NCBI GenBank assembly: GCA_016180645.1
Contig: JACPAV010000010.1
Span: 44,490 to 108,489 of the forward strand
Length of the DNA: 64,000 bases
Origin: Nitrospirota bacterium
GTDB taxonomy: Bacteria; JACPQY01
Direction of reading: 5' to 3'
This document shows positions 17,576 to 27,099 of the stretch, piece by piece; positions within the stretch are counted from its first letter, which is position 1, and each line of letters starts with the position of its first letter. The position numbers and the translations under genes were made by a program. The notes under the pieces were generated by a model. The model was not told where the DNA came from. It ran no database searches and saw only the letters and a program-made list of their open reading frames with translations.

Positions 17576-19117
17576 TTGATCCTTCCGTTCTGGATCGTGC
17601 TGGGCGTGGTCTTGCGCCTCCTCGTCGTGCCTCCTGAACCCGGCTTCGATGAGGTGTGGAGGCTTCTTTCGGCCGAAGCACCATGGCCGGATCTCTGGAA
17701 ACGATCGTTGCTCCTGCTCGGAGGCAACCCGGCCTACCCGGCCTTCTTGAAACTGTTTGGAATTGTCGACGAGGTCTCCCCCTGGAGTCGCTGGCCTGGA
17801 ATCCTCGCCTTCATGATGGGCATGTGGATGGCTTGGAGGATTTTTCGCCGTTGGTTCGGAAGTCGCATCGCCCAATGGACACTGGTGGCCCTCGCGCTAA
17901 GTCCCTTCCAAGTGTTCCACGGTGTTTCGTTGAAGGAGTATTCGATCCTTCTGCCGGTCACTCTCTTGGGGACCTGGCTGGGATGGGAAGCCGCGCAGCC
18001 CGGCGGCAGGCGAGGGTGGACGTGGTGCGCGCTTGCCGCGACGGAGGTGCTTGGAGTCCTTCTCGCGTTGCCCACGGCGTGGTTCTGGCTGGCCCTCGGA
18101 ATCGCTCAGGTGATCGTGCATGGCGTGCGCGGATTCCGATGGAGAAGCTGGATGGCGGCCCATGCCCCGGCCGCCCTGCTGGCGGGATGGACCATTGCTA
18201 CGTGGAGCCAGGGCTACCTGCCAGGTTTCCTCCATTTCGGCGGAACCGTCCGAAACGACGTCCTCAAATGGGCGACAGACCTCGTGGTGTACGTGCAGGT
18301 GTGGGTGTGGGATCCGCCGGCCCGCGTTCAACTGGGGCTCAGGGGAACCCCGCTCCCCGGAGGAGTGTTCACGGCCTATCACCTCCTTTGGTTCCTCAAA
18401 CACATCCTGCCATGGCTGCTCGGACTTCCCATCCTTCTCCTCGGCTTCTTCGGCTGGCGGCGCGGCGCGCCCGTGCAACGGAGCAGCGGAGTTCTTGGAT
18501 GGTGCTTCATGCTTGCCGTGGGCCCCGTTCTCGCCTACGGGATCTTTTTCGCGATCCTCGGACATCCCCATCTCATGTACGCTCGGGTATTTTACGGCTC
18601 ATCCCCTTGCTTGTATGTGCTTCTTTCAATCGGCGCTGCCCGGTTGAGTGGAGGCGCGAGGTGGGTGATGGCGCCCATCTTGGGCGCCGCCGGAATATCT
18701 CTGATTCTGATGAGCTTGGGGAGACATCCGGACCAGGAAAGGCCGCTCGGACCGACTCTTCGAAAGTGGGCGTCGGAGCTCGGGAATGGCGAGGTCGCCG
18801 CCGTTTTCCCCTCGGAGGCCTTTCCGTATGTGCGAAAACTCCTCCCGGAACCGGCTCGAGACAGGATCCGTCCGACGGAGATGAGGGCCGCGCGAGCGGA
18901 CCTCTCCTGGGGGCCGACGTTGGTCGACCCCCGATACATCGAGGACTTGTCCTCCTGGAGGGATCCGGATGTTCGTTGGCTCCTGGTTGTCCCGTGGGCG
19001 CTCCATTGGAAGGATCCGGAATTGTCGAGCCTGCAAGACGGGCCGGTCGAATGGGATCTCACCGTCGAGAGACCCAACCTTCGCATCTACCGCCGTCGAC
19101 AGCTGGGGATGCCATGA
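17576..19117 (+). CDS. GT-C membrane glycosyltransferase, paralogue 1
   Basis: A 513-aa polytopic membrane protein of the PMT/ArnT-like GT-C kind. The first extracytoplasmic loop carries FDEVWRL, the Asp-Glu pair equivalent to the catalytic acid in this fold, then LLGGNPAYPAFLKLFG and SPFQVFHGVSLKEYS. About ten hydrophobic helices follow, and a soluble C-terminal domain has FPSEAFPYV and WALHWKDPEL, ending in RPNLRIYRRR. These landmarks recur in five other genes here. TTG 17576 is the start. Such enzymes use polyprenyl-phosphate sugars at the outer face of the inner membrane; substrate unknown. Confidence 0.78.
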   Translation: MILPFWIVLGVVLRLLVVPPEPGFDEVWRLLSAEAPWPDLWKRSLLLLGGNPAYPAFLKLFGIVDEVSPWSRWPGILAFMMGMWMAWRIFRRWFGSRIAQWTLVALALSPFQVFHGVSLKEYSILLPVTLLGTWLGWEAAQPGGRRGWTWCALAATEVLGVLLALPTAWFWLALGIAQVIVHGVRGFRWRSWMAAHAPAALLAGWTIATWSQGYLPGFLHFGGTVRNDVLKWATDLVVYVQVWVWDPPARVQLGLRGTPLPGGVFTAYHLLWFLKHILPWLLGLPILLLGFFGWRRGAPVQRSSGVLGWCFMLAVGPVLAYGIFFAILGHPHLMYARVFYGSSPCLYVLLSIGAARLSGGARWVMAPILGAAGISLILMSLGRHPDQERPLGPTLRKWASELGNGEVAAVFPSEAFPYVRKLLPEPARDRIRPTEMRAARADLSWGPTLVDPRYIEDLSSWRDPDVRWLLVVPWALHWKDPELSSLQDGPVEWDLTVERPNLRIYRRRQLGMP

Positions 19118-20676
19118 AGCGCGCGGCCCTGCTCGTGGTTCTCTTCATGTTGGGAGCCGGCGCGCGCGCGTTGTGGCTCCGGAGGGAGCCGACATTCGAT
19201 GAGGTGTGGCGGCTTGAGGCGGCGAAAGCAAATGGGAGCGCCCTGTGGGGCGCCTCGGAGAAGCTGTTGGGTGGGAACGTCTTGTACCCGGCGGCCCTGA
19301 AGCTGTTTGGGATCAGGTCCAAGGAAGGAGTGCGCCCCACACTCGTCATGCTGGCCGCCTTGAGCGCATCGATGGTCATGAGCTACCTCGTCTTCCAATC
19401 CATGTTCGGACGGAGGGTGGCCACGGGGACGACGGCGCTGGTGGCCCTAAGCCCATTCCAGGTTGTCCATGGCGGTGAGCTGAAGGAGTATTCCCTCTTG
19501 CTCCCCTTCGCGCTCATGGCGGTCTGGGCGGGTTGGGGGTCATGCAGACCCAACGTGCGCCATCGGACATGGGTGCTCCTGTCCCTCTCAGAGACCGCGT
19601 GTGTGGGGTTGGCACTGCCCTCCGCCTATTTCTGCGCTGGATTGGGGCTGACTCAAGCGGTACTGGGCGGACGGGGTCTGTCGTGGACGAAATGGTTTCT
19701 GGCCCATCTCCCCCCCGCGCTTCTGTGCTTGAGCCAAGTCTGGGGCTGGCCCCCCGGCTATGAACGAGGTTTCCTGAACTTTGCCGTGAGCATGGACAAT
19801 GGCCCGTTGAAGCTCGCTTCCGACGTGCTCTTCAACGTTGAGTTCTGGCTTTGGTCTCCCACCGTCGTCGAATGGCAACGGCTCTCGCATGAGCCGATGT
19901 TCGGAGGACTCGTGAATGCCGGTGCCTTCGTCCGGTTCCTCAGGGATGTCCTTCCGTGGTTCTTGGGACCTCCGGTGATCTTTGGAGCGATCGCTGGGGT
20001 CGTCCACTCTGGTCGCGGCCATGAACGGGAGGGGGGGAGGGCCGCGCTGTATTGCGGTCTCGTATCATTCATGCCGATCATCGCATACTTCGCCATCTTC
20101 GCGATTCGCGGCGCCCCACACCTGTTCCACCCTAGATCCTTCATGGCGGTAACTCCGGCGCTATACGCACTTCTTGTTCTTGGACTTCTCTCGCTCTCCG
20201 GATTAATGAGAGGGATCGCTCTTGGTGCCCTTGTGTGCGGACTGTTTCTGTCCTTGGCTCTCTTGCTGACGGGGAAGCATCCATCGCTTCTTCCCGATGC
20301 ACGCCCCCTTCTCAACCGGGCGTACGAGGGGATGGGAGAGGGGAATGACGTGTGGGTGTACCCAAGCGAAGCCTATCCCTACGTGCTGCATCTTTCTCCC
20401 CCACCCGTACGCCCCCGGTTGCATCCCCTCAACCTCGATCCCAGACGGACGCGACCGGGTTGGGTCCCGACGCTCTTTAACGGCGCGTATCAGGAGGATT
20501 TTACCTTACTGGAGGGGGTGGCGGGGAACCCAGGGCTTATGGTAGTCACTTGGGCCCTGTACTGGCGAGATCGGGACTTGAAGCGGCTCGAGACGACACT
20601 CCACGGATGGGATCTCGTGGAGTCCCAACCCAACCTCAGATTCTACCGGCGCCTCAGCTCGCCCCGGGGGAGCTAG
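19114..20676 (+). CDS. GT-C membrane glycosyltransferase, paralogue 2
   Basis: A 520-aa paralogue of the upstream gene. Landmarks are FDEVWRLEAAK, LLGGNVLYPAALKLFG, SPFQVVHGGELKEYS, YPSEAYPYV, WALYWRDRDL and the C-terminal QPNLRFYRR. ATG 19114 overlaps the previous stop by 4 nt (ATGA); the same frame happens to stay open far upstream through paralogue 1, but that part is a shadow. Its last 171 nt overlap the convergent radical SAM gene. It is closest to paralogue 1 by motif wording, suggesting a recent tandem duplication. Confidence 0.78.
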   Translation: MKRAALLVVLFMLGAGARALWLRREPTFDEVWRLEAAKANGSALWGASEKLLGGNVLYPAALKLFGIRSKEGVRPTLVMLAALSASMVMSYLVFQSMFGRRVATGTTALVALSPFQVVHGGELKEYSLLLPFALMAVWAGWGSCRPNVRHRTWVLLSLSETACVGLALPSAYFCAGLGLTQAVLGGRGLSWTKWFLAHLPPALLCLSQVWGWPPGYERGFLNFAVSMDNGPLKLASDVLFNVEFWLWSPTVVEWQRLSHEPMFGGLVNAGAFVRFLRDVLPWFLGPPVIFGAIAGVVHSGRGHEREGGRAALYCGLVSFMPIIAYFAIFAIRGAPHLFHPRSFMAVTPALYALLVLGLLSLSGLMRGIALGALVCGLFLSLALLLTGKHPSLLPDARPLLNRAYEGMGEGNDVWVYPSEAYPYVLHLSPPPVRPRLHPLNLDPRRTRPGWVPTLFNGAYQEDFTLLEGVAGNPGLMVVTWALYWRDRDLKRLETTLHGWDLVESQPNLRFYRRLSSPRGS

Positions 20677-22170
20677 GTCGGGAGGGGAGTGCGGTGGGGC
20701 CTGAAGGATCCTCAGCGCGGCGGGATTGAGGTTTCCGCGGTCTTTCAGAAGCATGAGCTTCAAAGTGGTCCAAGCCAGTTCGGGGAGGTGGGATTTCCGT
20801 GGATGATGGCGGACGATTCCCAGGAGTCGGCGGGCGTCCAGGTAGAATTCCCGGTAGGCCTCGGCCTGAAGCCGGTACAACCGATCCGTCGAAATCGCGC
20901 TCAGATTGAATCGTGAATGAAAGTACTCGAAATCCCTGAACGAAGGCTTCTGTGCGCCGGGCTGGATTCGATACCAGTCCCCGAGCGCCGTTCCCGCAAA
21001 GGGGGTGACGATGAAAAACATGGCCTGGGTGAGCGGCGACCGGACGGCGAAGTCAATCGTCGATCGGATCTCATCCTCGGTCTCGGACGGGAAACCCAGC
21101 ATGAAGAAACCGTTCGTGAAAATACCGAGTCTCACCGATTCCTCGATCGTCCACTTCACGCGGTCCAGCTTGAGGTTTTTCTTGATCATGAGTTGCAATC
21201 GGGGCGTGACCGTTTCCACGGCCACGCAGAGGTACTGACAGCCGGCCTCCTTCGACTTTTCGAGGAACTCACGGTCCATCCGATCGCAGCGGAGGCCGTT
21301 GGGAAAGTGAATCGCCGTCCCAGGACCGCGGGAAGCGATCCCGTCCAGAATGGTCTTGCCTCGACTCAGATCCCAGTTGAAAATATCGTCGACGATTTCA
21401 AAGTCCTTGATGCCGTAGCGTCCGATGATCTCATCCACTTCGGCGAGCACGTTGTCCGGAGATCGGGGGCGGAAGTCCTTCCCGAAGTTCTCGTGGCAAT
21501 ACGTGCATCGGTACGGACACCCGCGCGAGGTGAAGAGGGCCATGTAGGGGCGACGGCCCATGGTGCTCATGCTCTTGAGGCTCCCATAGGCATGCACGTC
21601 AACCAGATCCCACGCCGGGAAGGGAAGGGCATCTAGGTTCTCAATGGCATTCCGGCGCTTGGAGAAGAATACTCCTTTATCCCGTCGGAAGGCGATTCCA
21701 TCCGTATCTTCCGGTCGCCCTCCTCCGAACCACTGCTCGACGAATTCGTGGAAGGTTTTCTCGCCCTCACCGATGCACAGGTAGTCGATCCGAGGGTCGG
21801 ACAGGACTTCCCTGGGGTAGGACGAGGCGTGCGGACCCCCGACGATCACGGGAGTATCCGGGCAGCAGGCTTTGACTTGCGCCGCCGCCCAGTGCATCGC
21901 CGTAGCCTCGGCCGTCAGGGCACTCAACCCAACCAAGTCCGGTCTGAAGTCACGCAAAGTGTCGACCAATTCGCCGTACGGATGCTGATCGTAGCCAACA
22001 TCGACAATTCGTACTTCGTGATGCGAATGCAGCCTCAAATAGGAAGCGAGATACATGAGCCCGAGAGGGGGCGTCATTCCGAAATTGTTGGGCGTGAGAT
22101 AGCGCGCCTTGGCAAGTAGAATTTTCCCCACTTCAGGAATCAAAGTACCAGATCGACGCAATGTTGACAA
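20506..22170 (-). CDS. B12-binding radical SAM protein (BchE-like) 1
   Basis: A 554-aa protein of the cobalamin-binding radical SAM superfamily. The N-terminal B12-type domain contains LIPEVGKILLAKARYLTP, GLMYLASYLR and VIVGGPHAS...CIGEGE. The radical SAM core begins at TSRGCPYRCTYCHENFG (C-x3-C-x2-C), and GFFMLGFPSETEDEI is typical of the barrel. These enzymes often methylate or rearrange lipids, cofactors or natural products; no substrate can be deduced. The start is TTG 22170; GTG 22131 is an alternative. The last ~57 residues are encoded antisense to the end of the GT-C gene and are low-complexity, so they may be a read-through extension. Confidence 0.8.
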   Translation of the reverse strand: MSTLRRSGTLIPEVGKILLAKARYLTPNNFGMTPPLGLMYLASYLRLHSHHEVRIVDVGYDQHPYGELVDTLRDFRPDLVGLSALTAEATAMHWAAAQVKACCPDTPVIVGGPHASSYPREVLSDPRIDYLCIGEGEKTFHEFVEQWFGGGRPEDTDGIAFRRDKGVFFSKRRNAIENLDALPFPAWDLVDVHAYGSLKSMSTMGRRPYMALFTSRGCPYRCTYCHENFGKDFRPRSPDNVLAEVDEIIGRYGIKDFEIVDDIFNWDLSRGKTILDGIASRGPGTAIHFPNGLRCDRMDREFLEKSKEAGCQYLCVAVETVTPRLQLMIKKNLKLDRVKWTIEESVRLGIFTNGFFMLGFPSETEDEIRSTIDFAVRSPLTQAMFFIVTPFAGTALGDWYRIQPGAQKPSFRDFEYFHSRFNLSAISTDRLYRLQAEAYREFYLDARRLLGIVRHHPRKSHLPELAWTTLKLMLLKDRGNLNPAALRILQAPPHSPPDLAPPGRAEAPVESEVGLGLHEIPSVECRLEPLQVPISPVQGPSDYHKPWVPRHPLQ

Positions 22171-22190
22171 GGCCGTGTTCCAATGCCTGC

Positions 22191-22219
22191 TTGACGATGA
22201 TAGGCGTCTATGATGTGAT
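22191..22219 (+). promoter_or_regulatory. promoter of radical SAM gene 2, leaderless geometry
   Basis: TTGACG (22191-22196), 17-bp spacer, TGTGAT (22214-22219), then 6 nt to the GTG start at 22226. The -10 matches four of six consensus positions. Confidence 0.45.
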
Positions 22220-22225
22220 CTAAGG

Positions 22226-23857
22226 GTGCGCGTTCTCTTCGTTTTTCGGAATTCGGAGTGGCTTGGAATCGAGTATCTTTCGGCGGTCTTGAAACGTGCG
22301 GGCCACGAAACGGCCCTGCTTTACCACCCAGGGTGCGGCGAGGTGGAACGTGAAATCCCCTGGCTGGACAAGCTCCAATCCAGGCTGGGGATCGAACGGC
22401 TCATGTTGCGGCGAGCCGACCGTTTTGAACCCGACTTGATCGCCTTCTCATCCACAACCACCTTGTTCCCATGGGTGAAAAAGATGTCCAAGTACCTTAG
22501 GGATCGGCTCCAGGTACCCGTCTTGGTGGGTGGAATCCATCCTACCGTGGCCCCGGAGCACGTCCTGAAACATGACGGTATTGACATGCTGTGTCTGGGT
22601 GAAGGTGAGAATGCCATCGGCGAACTAGTGGACAGCATGTCCAGAGGTGAGTCTCGGACCGACATTCCCAACCTGTGGTTCAAGCGCGGGGAAACCATCA
22701 TACGCAATGAGATCGGTCCACTGATCCAAGACATGGACAGCCTGCCCTATCCGGACAAGGACATCTATCTGCCCTATGGAATCATCCAGAATCGACTCCA
22801 TGTGATGACATCCAGGGGGTGCCCCTACTCGTGCTCGTACTGCTTCCACAGCTACTATCACGATCTCCACAAGGGGAAGGGGAAGTACTATCGCCGCCAT
22901 AGCGTTGGCCGTGTCATCGAAGAGATTCTCCACTTCAGGCGGAAGCTCCGGTTCACTGAGATCTACTTCTATGACGACATCTTCACGATCCATGAACGCT
23001 GGGTGCAGGAGTTCGCGCGGGCCTACAAGAAAGAGGTGGGAGTCCCTTTCAAGATGTTGGTCTACCCCGAGTGGGTCCGAAGGGACACGATGCAGCTCCT
23101 CAAGGAGGCAGGCTGCTACTACGTTGATCTGGGCGTGGAATCCGGGAGCCGGAGGGTCCGGGAGGAGCTGATGAACCGACCGGTTCAGGATGAGAGCATG
23201 CACCGCGCGGCCGCCATCCTCCACGAACTGGGAATCAAGTTTGCGAGCCTCAACATTTTCGGGACTCCGGGAGAGACGGAAGCGGACATGCGCGCAACCT
23301 ACGAACTGAACATGGAAATGAAACCGACGGGCGCGATCGGGAGCATCCTGTATCCCTTCCCCAGGACGACTTCGTACGATTACGCAAAGGCGAATGGGTT
23401 CCTGGATGCGGAGGGCGATGCGAAAGTGATCGAGGGACTCGGGTCGTACAAGGGATTTCCGGTTACGAAAATTCCTCACGCCGGCGCAGCCCTGAGATAC
23501 ATGCGTCTCCTTCCGTTGCTGGTCAAAGTGCCACGGGTGTTGCATCCGCTGTTGTTCCGCATGCCGTATTGGAGAGTGTTCGATTTCATCCTCCTGCCGT
23601 TCGTTTCGATTTGGAGGAACTTCTACATTAGGTCCAGGGAATTCGCCGGTGGTTTGTTGGGAAGTTGGCATCTCTACTTGGGTGAGATCTTCCGACGACC
23701 TCCACGGAGCCGGCCGAAGGTTGGGTGGGCAAGCTCTGGGAGGCGTGCGCATGTTGAATTCTCCCCATCCCTCACGGCCCCGCCGCCGATCAGGCTTCTC
23801 ACGGACGTCGCGGCACCCGCGGTCACGGATCAATCGGTCGCCCCACCTGCGGCCTGA
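22226..23857 (+). CDS. B12-binding radical SAM protein (BchE-like) 2
   Basis: A 543-aa protein divergent from radical SAM protein 1 and of the same broad family. The N-terminal cobalamin-type domain shows FEPDLIAFSSTTTLF, VPVLVGGIHPTVAPEHV and LCLGEGENA. The radical SAM motif is TSRGCPYSCSYCFHSYYHD, and IFGTPGETEADM marks the barrel. The C-terminal ~120 residues include hydrophobic patches (FDFILLPFVSIW) and a Pro-rich tail. Set between GT-C paralogues 2 and 3, it may modify a glycan, a lipid carrier or a peptide; the substrate is unknown. Confidence 0.8.
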   Translation: MRVLFVFRNSEWLGIEYLSAVLKRAGHETALLYHPGCGEVEREIPWLDKLQSRLGIERLMLRRADRFEPDLIAFSSTTTLFPWVKKMSKYLRDRLQVPVLVGGIHPTVAPEHVLKHDGIDMLCLGEGENAIGELVDSMSRGESRTDIPNLWFKRGETIIRNEIGPLIQDMDSLPYPDKDIYLPYGIIQNRLHVMTSRGCPYSCSYCFHSYYHDLHKGKGKYYRRHSVGRVIEEILHFRRKLRFTEIYFYDDIFTIHERWVQEFARAYKKEVGVPFKMLVYPEWVRRDTMQLLKEAGCYYVDLGVESGSRRVREELMNRPVQDESMHRAAAILHELGIKFASLNIFGTPGETEADMRATYELNMEMKPTGAIGSILYPFPRTTSYDYAKANGFLDAEGDAKVIEGLGSYKGFPVTKIPHAGAALRYMRLLPLLVKVPRVLHPLLFRMPYWRVFDFILLPFVSIWRNFYIRSREFAGGLLGSWHLYLGEIFRRPPRSRPKVGWASSGRRAHVEFSPSLTAPPPIRLLTDVAAPAVTDQSVAPPAA

Positions 23858-24013
23858 GCGTGGAGTGGGGGGATCCGCCCCGCAGGCTGTGTTTCAAGAA
23901 CGTCCGTGTGATACAACGCGTGGGTGAGGCGGTCTCGCGCATCGTTCCGAAGGCCTCGGGTGGAAGAAGAGTTGCGAAGTTTCCCCCGCCCTGCTGAATT
24001 CTGAGAGAGTCTG

Positions 24014-25555
24014 ATGTCCCTCCCACCTGCCGTCCGAGCGTTGCTGATCTGGATGCTGGGCATGAGTCTCCGCCTCCCCCTTCTAGGGCGGGAACTGAAC
24101 CTCGATGAGATAAAAAGATGGCAATCGGCGACGGGTCCGCTGGGGGAGCTGTGGGATCGGTCGATCATCCTGCTGGGGGGGAATCCACTCTATTCGCTGT
24201 TTCTTAGACCGTTTTCGGGACTGGAACCGACCGTGTGGATCCGGCTACCCGGATTATTGGCTGGGGCCATGGTTGCGCCGTTGGCCTACGCGATTCTGAG
24301 GAAGAATTTCGGCGAACGGATTGCATTGGGTTCGGCTGCGATACTGGCCTGCTCGCCGTTCCAGGTCGAGCAGGGCGCCCTCCTGAAAGAGTATCCTCTG
24401 GCCCTTGTCCCCGAGACCCTGACGTTGTGGTTTGCGGCAAGACTGGTGGCCGTAGGAGGCGGCCCCGGGCTTTGGGCGGCCATCGCCGCGGCCGAAACGG
24501 TTTCCGTTTGGTTGTCGCTCCCCTCGATCTTCGTTTGGGGTGGGCTGGCGGCGGCCTTGCCCCTGGCGTGGCATCGAACCAAGAAGTTCCCCTGGGGCCA
24601 TTGGCTTTGCAGTCAAACCCCTGTGCTTGCGTCTGGGATCGTGACCGCCTTGAGTTGGCCGCATGGAAACGAAGCAGGTTTTCAGCAGGTCGTCGGGCGG
24701 CTGCACCTCGATCCTCTTTCGCTCGCGGCGCAAGAATTGACCGGCCTGGCCGCGTGGTATCCGAATCTGGATGTACGCTTACAAGACTTTCTGACCGCAA
24801 TGAATTGGGCGGATGCCTACGGGCATTTCGAGGGGATCATCAAGATTGTCTATTTTCTTGCCAAGATTGGCCTCGGGGGAGGAGTCGTCATTCTTGTTCT
24901 GAGGGCCTGGACTCGATATAGCGATAGCGCGCCGCTGAAGCTTTTCGCATGGACGGTGGGGTTGGCCCCCTTCCTCTATTACATCGCGTTCCTCGCGCGT
25001 GGCTACGGCCATCTTTACTTGCCTCAGGCGTTCCTCGCTTCATCCATGGGGCTGACCACGCTTCTCGCCGCCGGGTTCGAGGCGCTATCGTCCCCATGGA
25101 AGAGGATTATCGGATTGGGGTTGGGGGCGGCCTCCGTGCTGTCGCTGTTGACGCTCTTGGCTGGCGTGTGGCCCCACCCCTACCGCCCCGTCCGGCCCCT
25201 CCTGAGCCGACTGCCGCACGGTACGCCTGCATGGATTTACCCTGCCGACGCGGTGCACTACATCCGTTACAACGCGCCCCCGCCTAGGAGGAAATCCATC
25301 CGTTCTCTCGGGCCGACCGCGCTGGAGAGGCCGGACACGTGGAAACCGATTTTTGAAATCGCCTCACGGCAAGTCGCGAGGGAAGCGCTTCGAAAACTGC
25401 CGAGGGGGGAGGCCGCGCTTGTGGCCGTGAGGTCCTACCTGCAATGGAGCGATCCGGACCTCGCTGCGGTGGATCCATGCAGATGGGCGCTCGACGCGCA
25501 AGATGGGGACGTGTGGATCTTCAAATCCACGCCACCCAAGGAGAAGTGCCCATGA
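24014..25555 (+). CDS. GT-C membrane glycosyltransferase, paralogue 3
   Basis: A 513-aa paralogue. Landmarks: LNLDEIKRWQSA (Asp-Glu pair), LLGGNPLYSLFLRPFS, SPFQVEQGALLKEYP, IYPADAVHYIRY and LQWSDPDL in the C-terminal domain. ATG 24014 follows a GAGAG purine patch. It heads a second run of four overlapping GT-C genes plus a GT2 gene, so 24014-30930 is probably one transcript. Position and shared motifs support membrane glycosyltransferase; donor and acceptor are unknown. Confidence 0.76.
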   Translation: MSLPPAVRALLIWMLGMSLRLPLLGRELNLDEIKRWQSATGPLGELWDRSIILLGGNPLYSLFLRPFSGLEPTVWIRLPGLLAGAMVAPLAYAILRKNFGERIALGSAAILACSPFQVEQGALLKEYPLALVPETLTLWFAARLVAVGGGPGLWAAIAAAETVSVWLSLPSIFVWGGLAAALPLAWHRTKKFPWGHWLCSQTPVLASGIVTALSWPHGNEAGFQQVVGRLHLDPLSLAAQELTGLAAWYPNLDVRLQDFLTAMNWADAYGHFEGIIKIVYFLAKIGLGGGVVILVLRAWTRYSDSAPLKLFAWTVGLAPFLYYIAFLARGYGHLYLPQAFLASSMGLTTLLAAGFEALSSPWKRIIGLGLGAASVLSLLTLLAGVWPHPYRPVRPLLSRLPHGTPAWIYPADAVHYIRYNAPPPRRKSIRSLGPTALERPDTWKPIFEIASRQVAREALRKLPRGEAALVAVRSYLQWSDPDLAAVDPCRWALDAQDGDVWIFKSTPPKEKCP

Positions 25556-27099
25556 CCCGTGAGGGCGGTCCGCACTCCCCCGGCGTACCCGCTTGGGTGT
25601 GGGGCGCTGCCGCTGCGAGCGGTCTCGTGGCAGTCTACCTGGCTACCACACAGGACCTTTCATTTGACGAGGCGAACCGCTGGTTTCTTTCGCAAAGACC
25701 TCCGGCGGAAATCGTCCGCCTCAACGTCAATATCACTCAGGGGAACGAGCTGTTCCTTCTCTTCCTCCACGGGGCGGGTGCGGTCGTGTCGTCTCCCCGC
25801 TTCTGGAGGCTTGTCAGCCTCCTGGCCCACGTCGCGGCGGTGACTCTGTCCTGGCGGATTTTCAGTGAACATTCCGTCCGGACCGCCGGCTTCGTTGCCC
25901 TCTGGATCGCCGCCTCGCCCCTACACCTCTCGGAAGCCTATGATCTGAAGGAATACAGCCTTGGCGTCCTCCTGGGATTGGGGATCGTGCATTTCTCGGC
26001 GCCGGGGCGCACAACCTCGCTGACGAAGGTTGCGCTGCTGGGTTTGGTGGAGGCGGCCGGGACCGGTGTTACACTTGCGATGTCTCCGTTCTGGGGTGCG
26101 GTCGCCCTTGGCCAAATATGGCTCCAGCCGGGAAAATGGGGTCGGAAAGGGTTGGTTCTCCTGCTCCAGCATCTACCCATGGCCCTCCTCACGGCCTTCA
26201 CGCTTTGGAGATGGGACCCACGATACAAGCCGCTTTTCCGGGTGATGAATGGTGAAATCGTCCGGAACGACCCCTTGAGAATCATTGGTGATTTCTTTGC
26301 CCACGTCTACGTCTGGTCGGGCCTTCCGGGTACGCCGGATGTGAGTCCGTGCGGCTCTCCACCACCGGAATGGTTCTGGCCGGTTTTGGGGATGGGTGCC
26401 TGGGTGGTCGGTGGATCCCTCTTTGTCCTGATCGGGGCCGGCATGGCGGGGCGGGGTGGGAACGACGGTCGGCGACTTGTCCTCTGGTGGGGGTGGCTCG
26501 GTCTGGCTCCCCTCGGTATCTATTATCTTGGATCGCTCCTGCTTGGCTCCCCGCATGTGTACCCGAGTCGAATGTATCTGGCGGCTTCGCCGTTCGTCTT
26601 CGGGGCGGTGGGCGTGGGGATAAGCGCGCTGCCAAAGGCTCTCGGGGCGATCCTGTTCGCGCCGGCCGCCGTCAGTGCCGTTCTCATGATGGGCCTGCTG
26701 ATTTTCGGGCATCATGCCGCTCAGCCCGACCGATTGAAGCGACTTCTCTCGCCATATTCCTCATCCCTCGAACCCCGCGATCCAGTCTACGTCTACCCTG
26801 GCGTGGCCTTTCATCAGGTATTGAGCAATGCGCCCGGGGTGTGGAGGGAACATCTGCGGGCGGTCGGGAACAACATTCTTGAAGAGCCGCTGGGTGACGG
26901 CTCCCTGGTGGCACCCGCCCATGAGAATGAGTTGTCGGTTTGGGCGGACCAACTCTCGTCTCCGGAACAGGGATGGTTGATCCTGTATCCCCAGTTCCTG
27001 ATCGTGCGGGATCCCGCCCGGAGTGTCTTGCGCCGCTCGGGAAAAGAGTGGAGATTGGCGGGGTGCAACCGAACGGCCGCTCTCTACCGGACGCCGTGA
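25552..27099 (+). CDS. GT-C membrane glycosyltransferase, paralogue 4
   Basis: A 515-aa paralogue. Landmarks: LSFDEANRWFLSQ, TQGNELFLLFLHGAG, SPLHLSEAYDLKEYS, VYPGVAFHQVL and a C-terminal WRLAGCNRTAALYR. ATG 25552 overlaps the preceding stop by 4 nt (ATGA); the frame is open further upstream to 25444, but that is a shadow. Together with paralogue 5 it forms a subgroup with QGNELF/GGNELF and EAYDLKEYS, distinct from paralogues 1-3. Confidence 0.76.
   Translation: MTREGGPHSPGVPAWVWGAAAASGLVAVYLATTQDLSFDEANRWFLSQRPPAEIVRLNVNITQGNELFLLFLHGAGAVVSSPRFWRLVSLLAHVAAVTLSWRIFSEHSVRTAGFVALWIAASPLHLSEAYDLKEYSLGVLLGLGIVHFSAPGRTTSLTKVALLGLVEAAGTGVTLAMSPFWGAVALGQIWLQPGKWGRKGLVLLLQHLPMALLTAFTLWRWDPRYKPLFRVMNGEIVRNDPLRIIGDFFAHVYVWSGLPGTPDVSPCGSPPPEWFWPVLGMGAWVVGGSLFVLIGAGMAGRGGNDGRRLVLWWGWLGLAPLGIYYLGSLLLGSPHVYPSRMYLAASPFVFGAVGVGISALPKALGAILFAPAAVSAVLMMGLLIFGHHAAQPDRLKRLLSPYSSSLEPRDPVYVYPGVAFHQVLSNAPGVWREHLRAVGNNILEEPLGDGSLVAPAHENELSVWADQLSSPEQGWLILYPQFLIVRDPARSVLRRSGKEWRLAGCNRTAALYRTP

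Noticed and set aside
17656..19113. Open frame of ~486 codons continuous with GT-C paralogue 2
   Set aside because: It overlaps paralogue 1 in another frame and its product is Arg/Pro/Gly-rich without hydrophobic helices; it is a GC-rich shadow. The real gene starts at ATG 19114.
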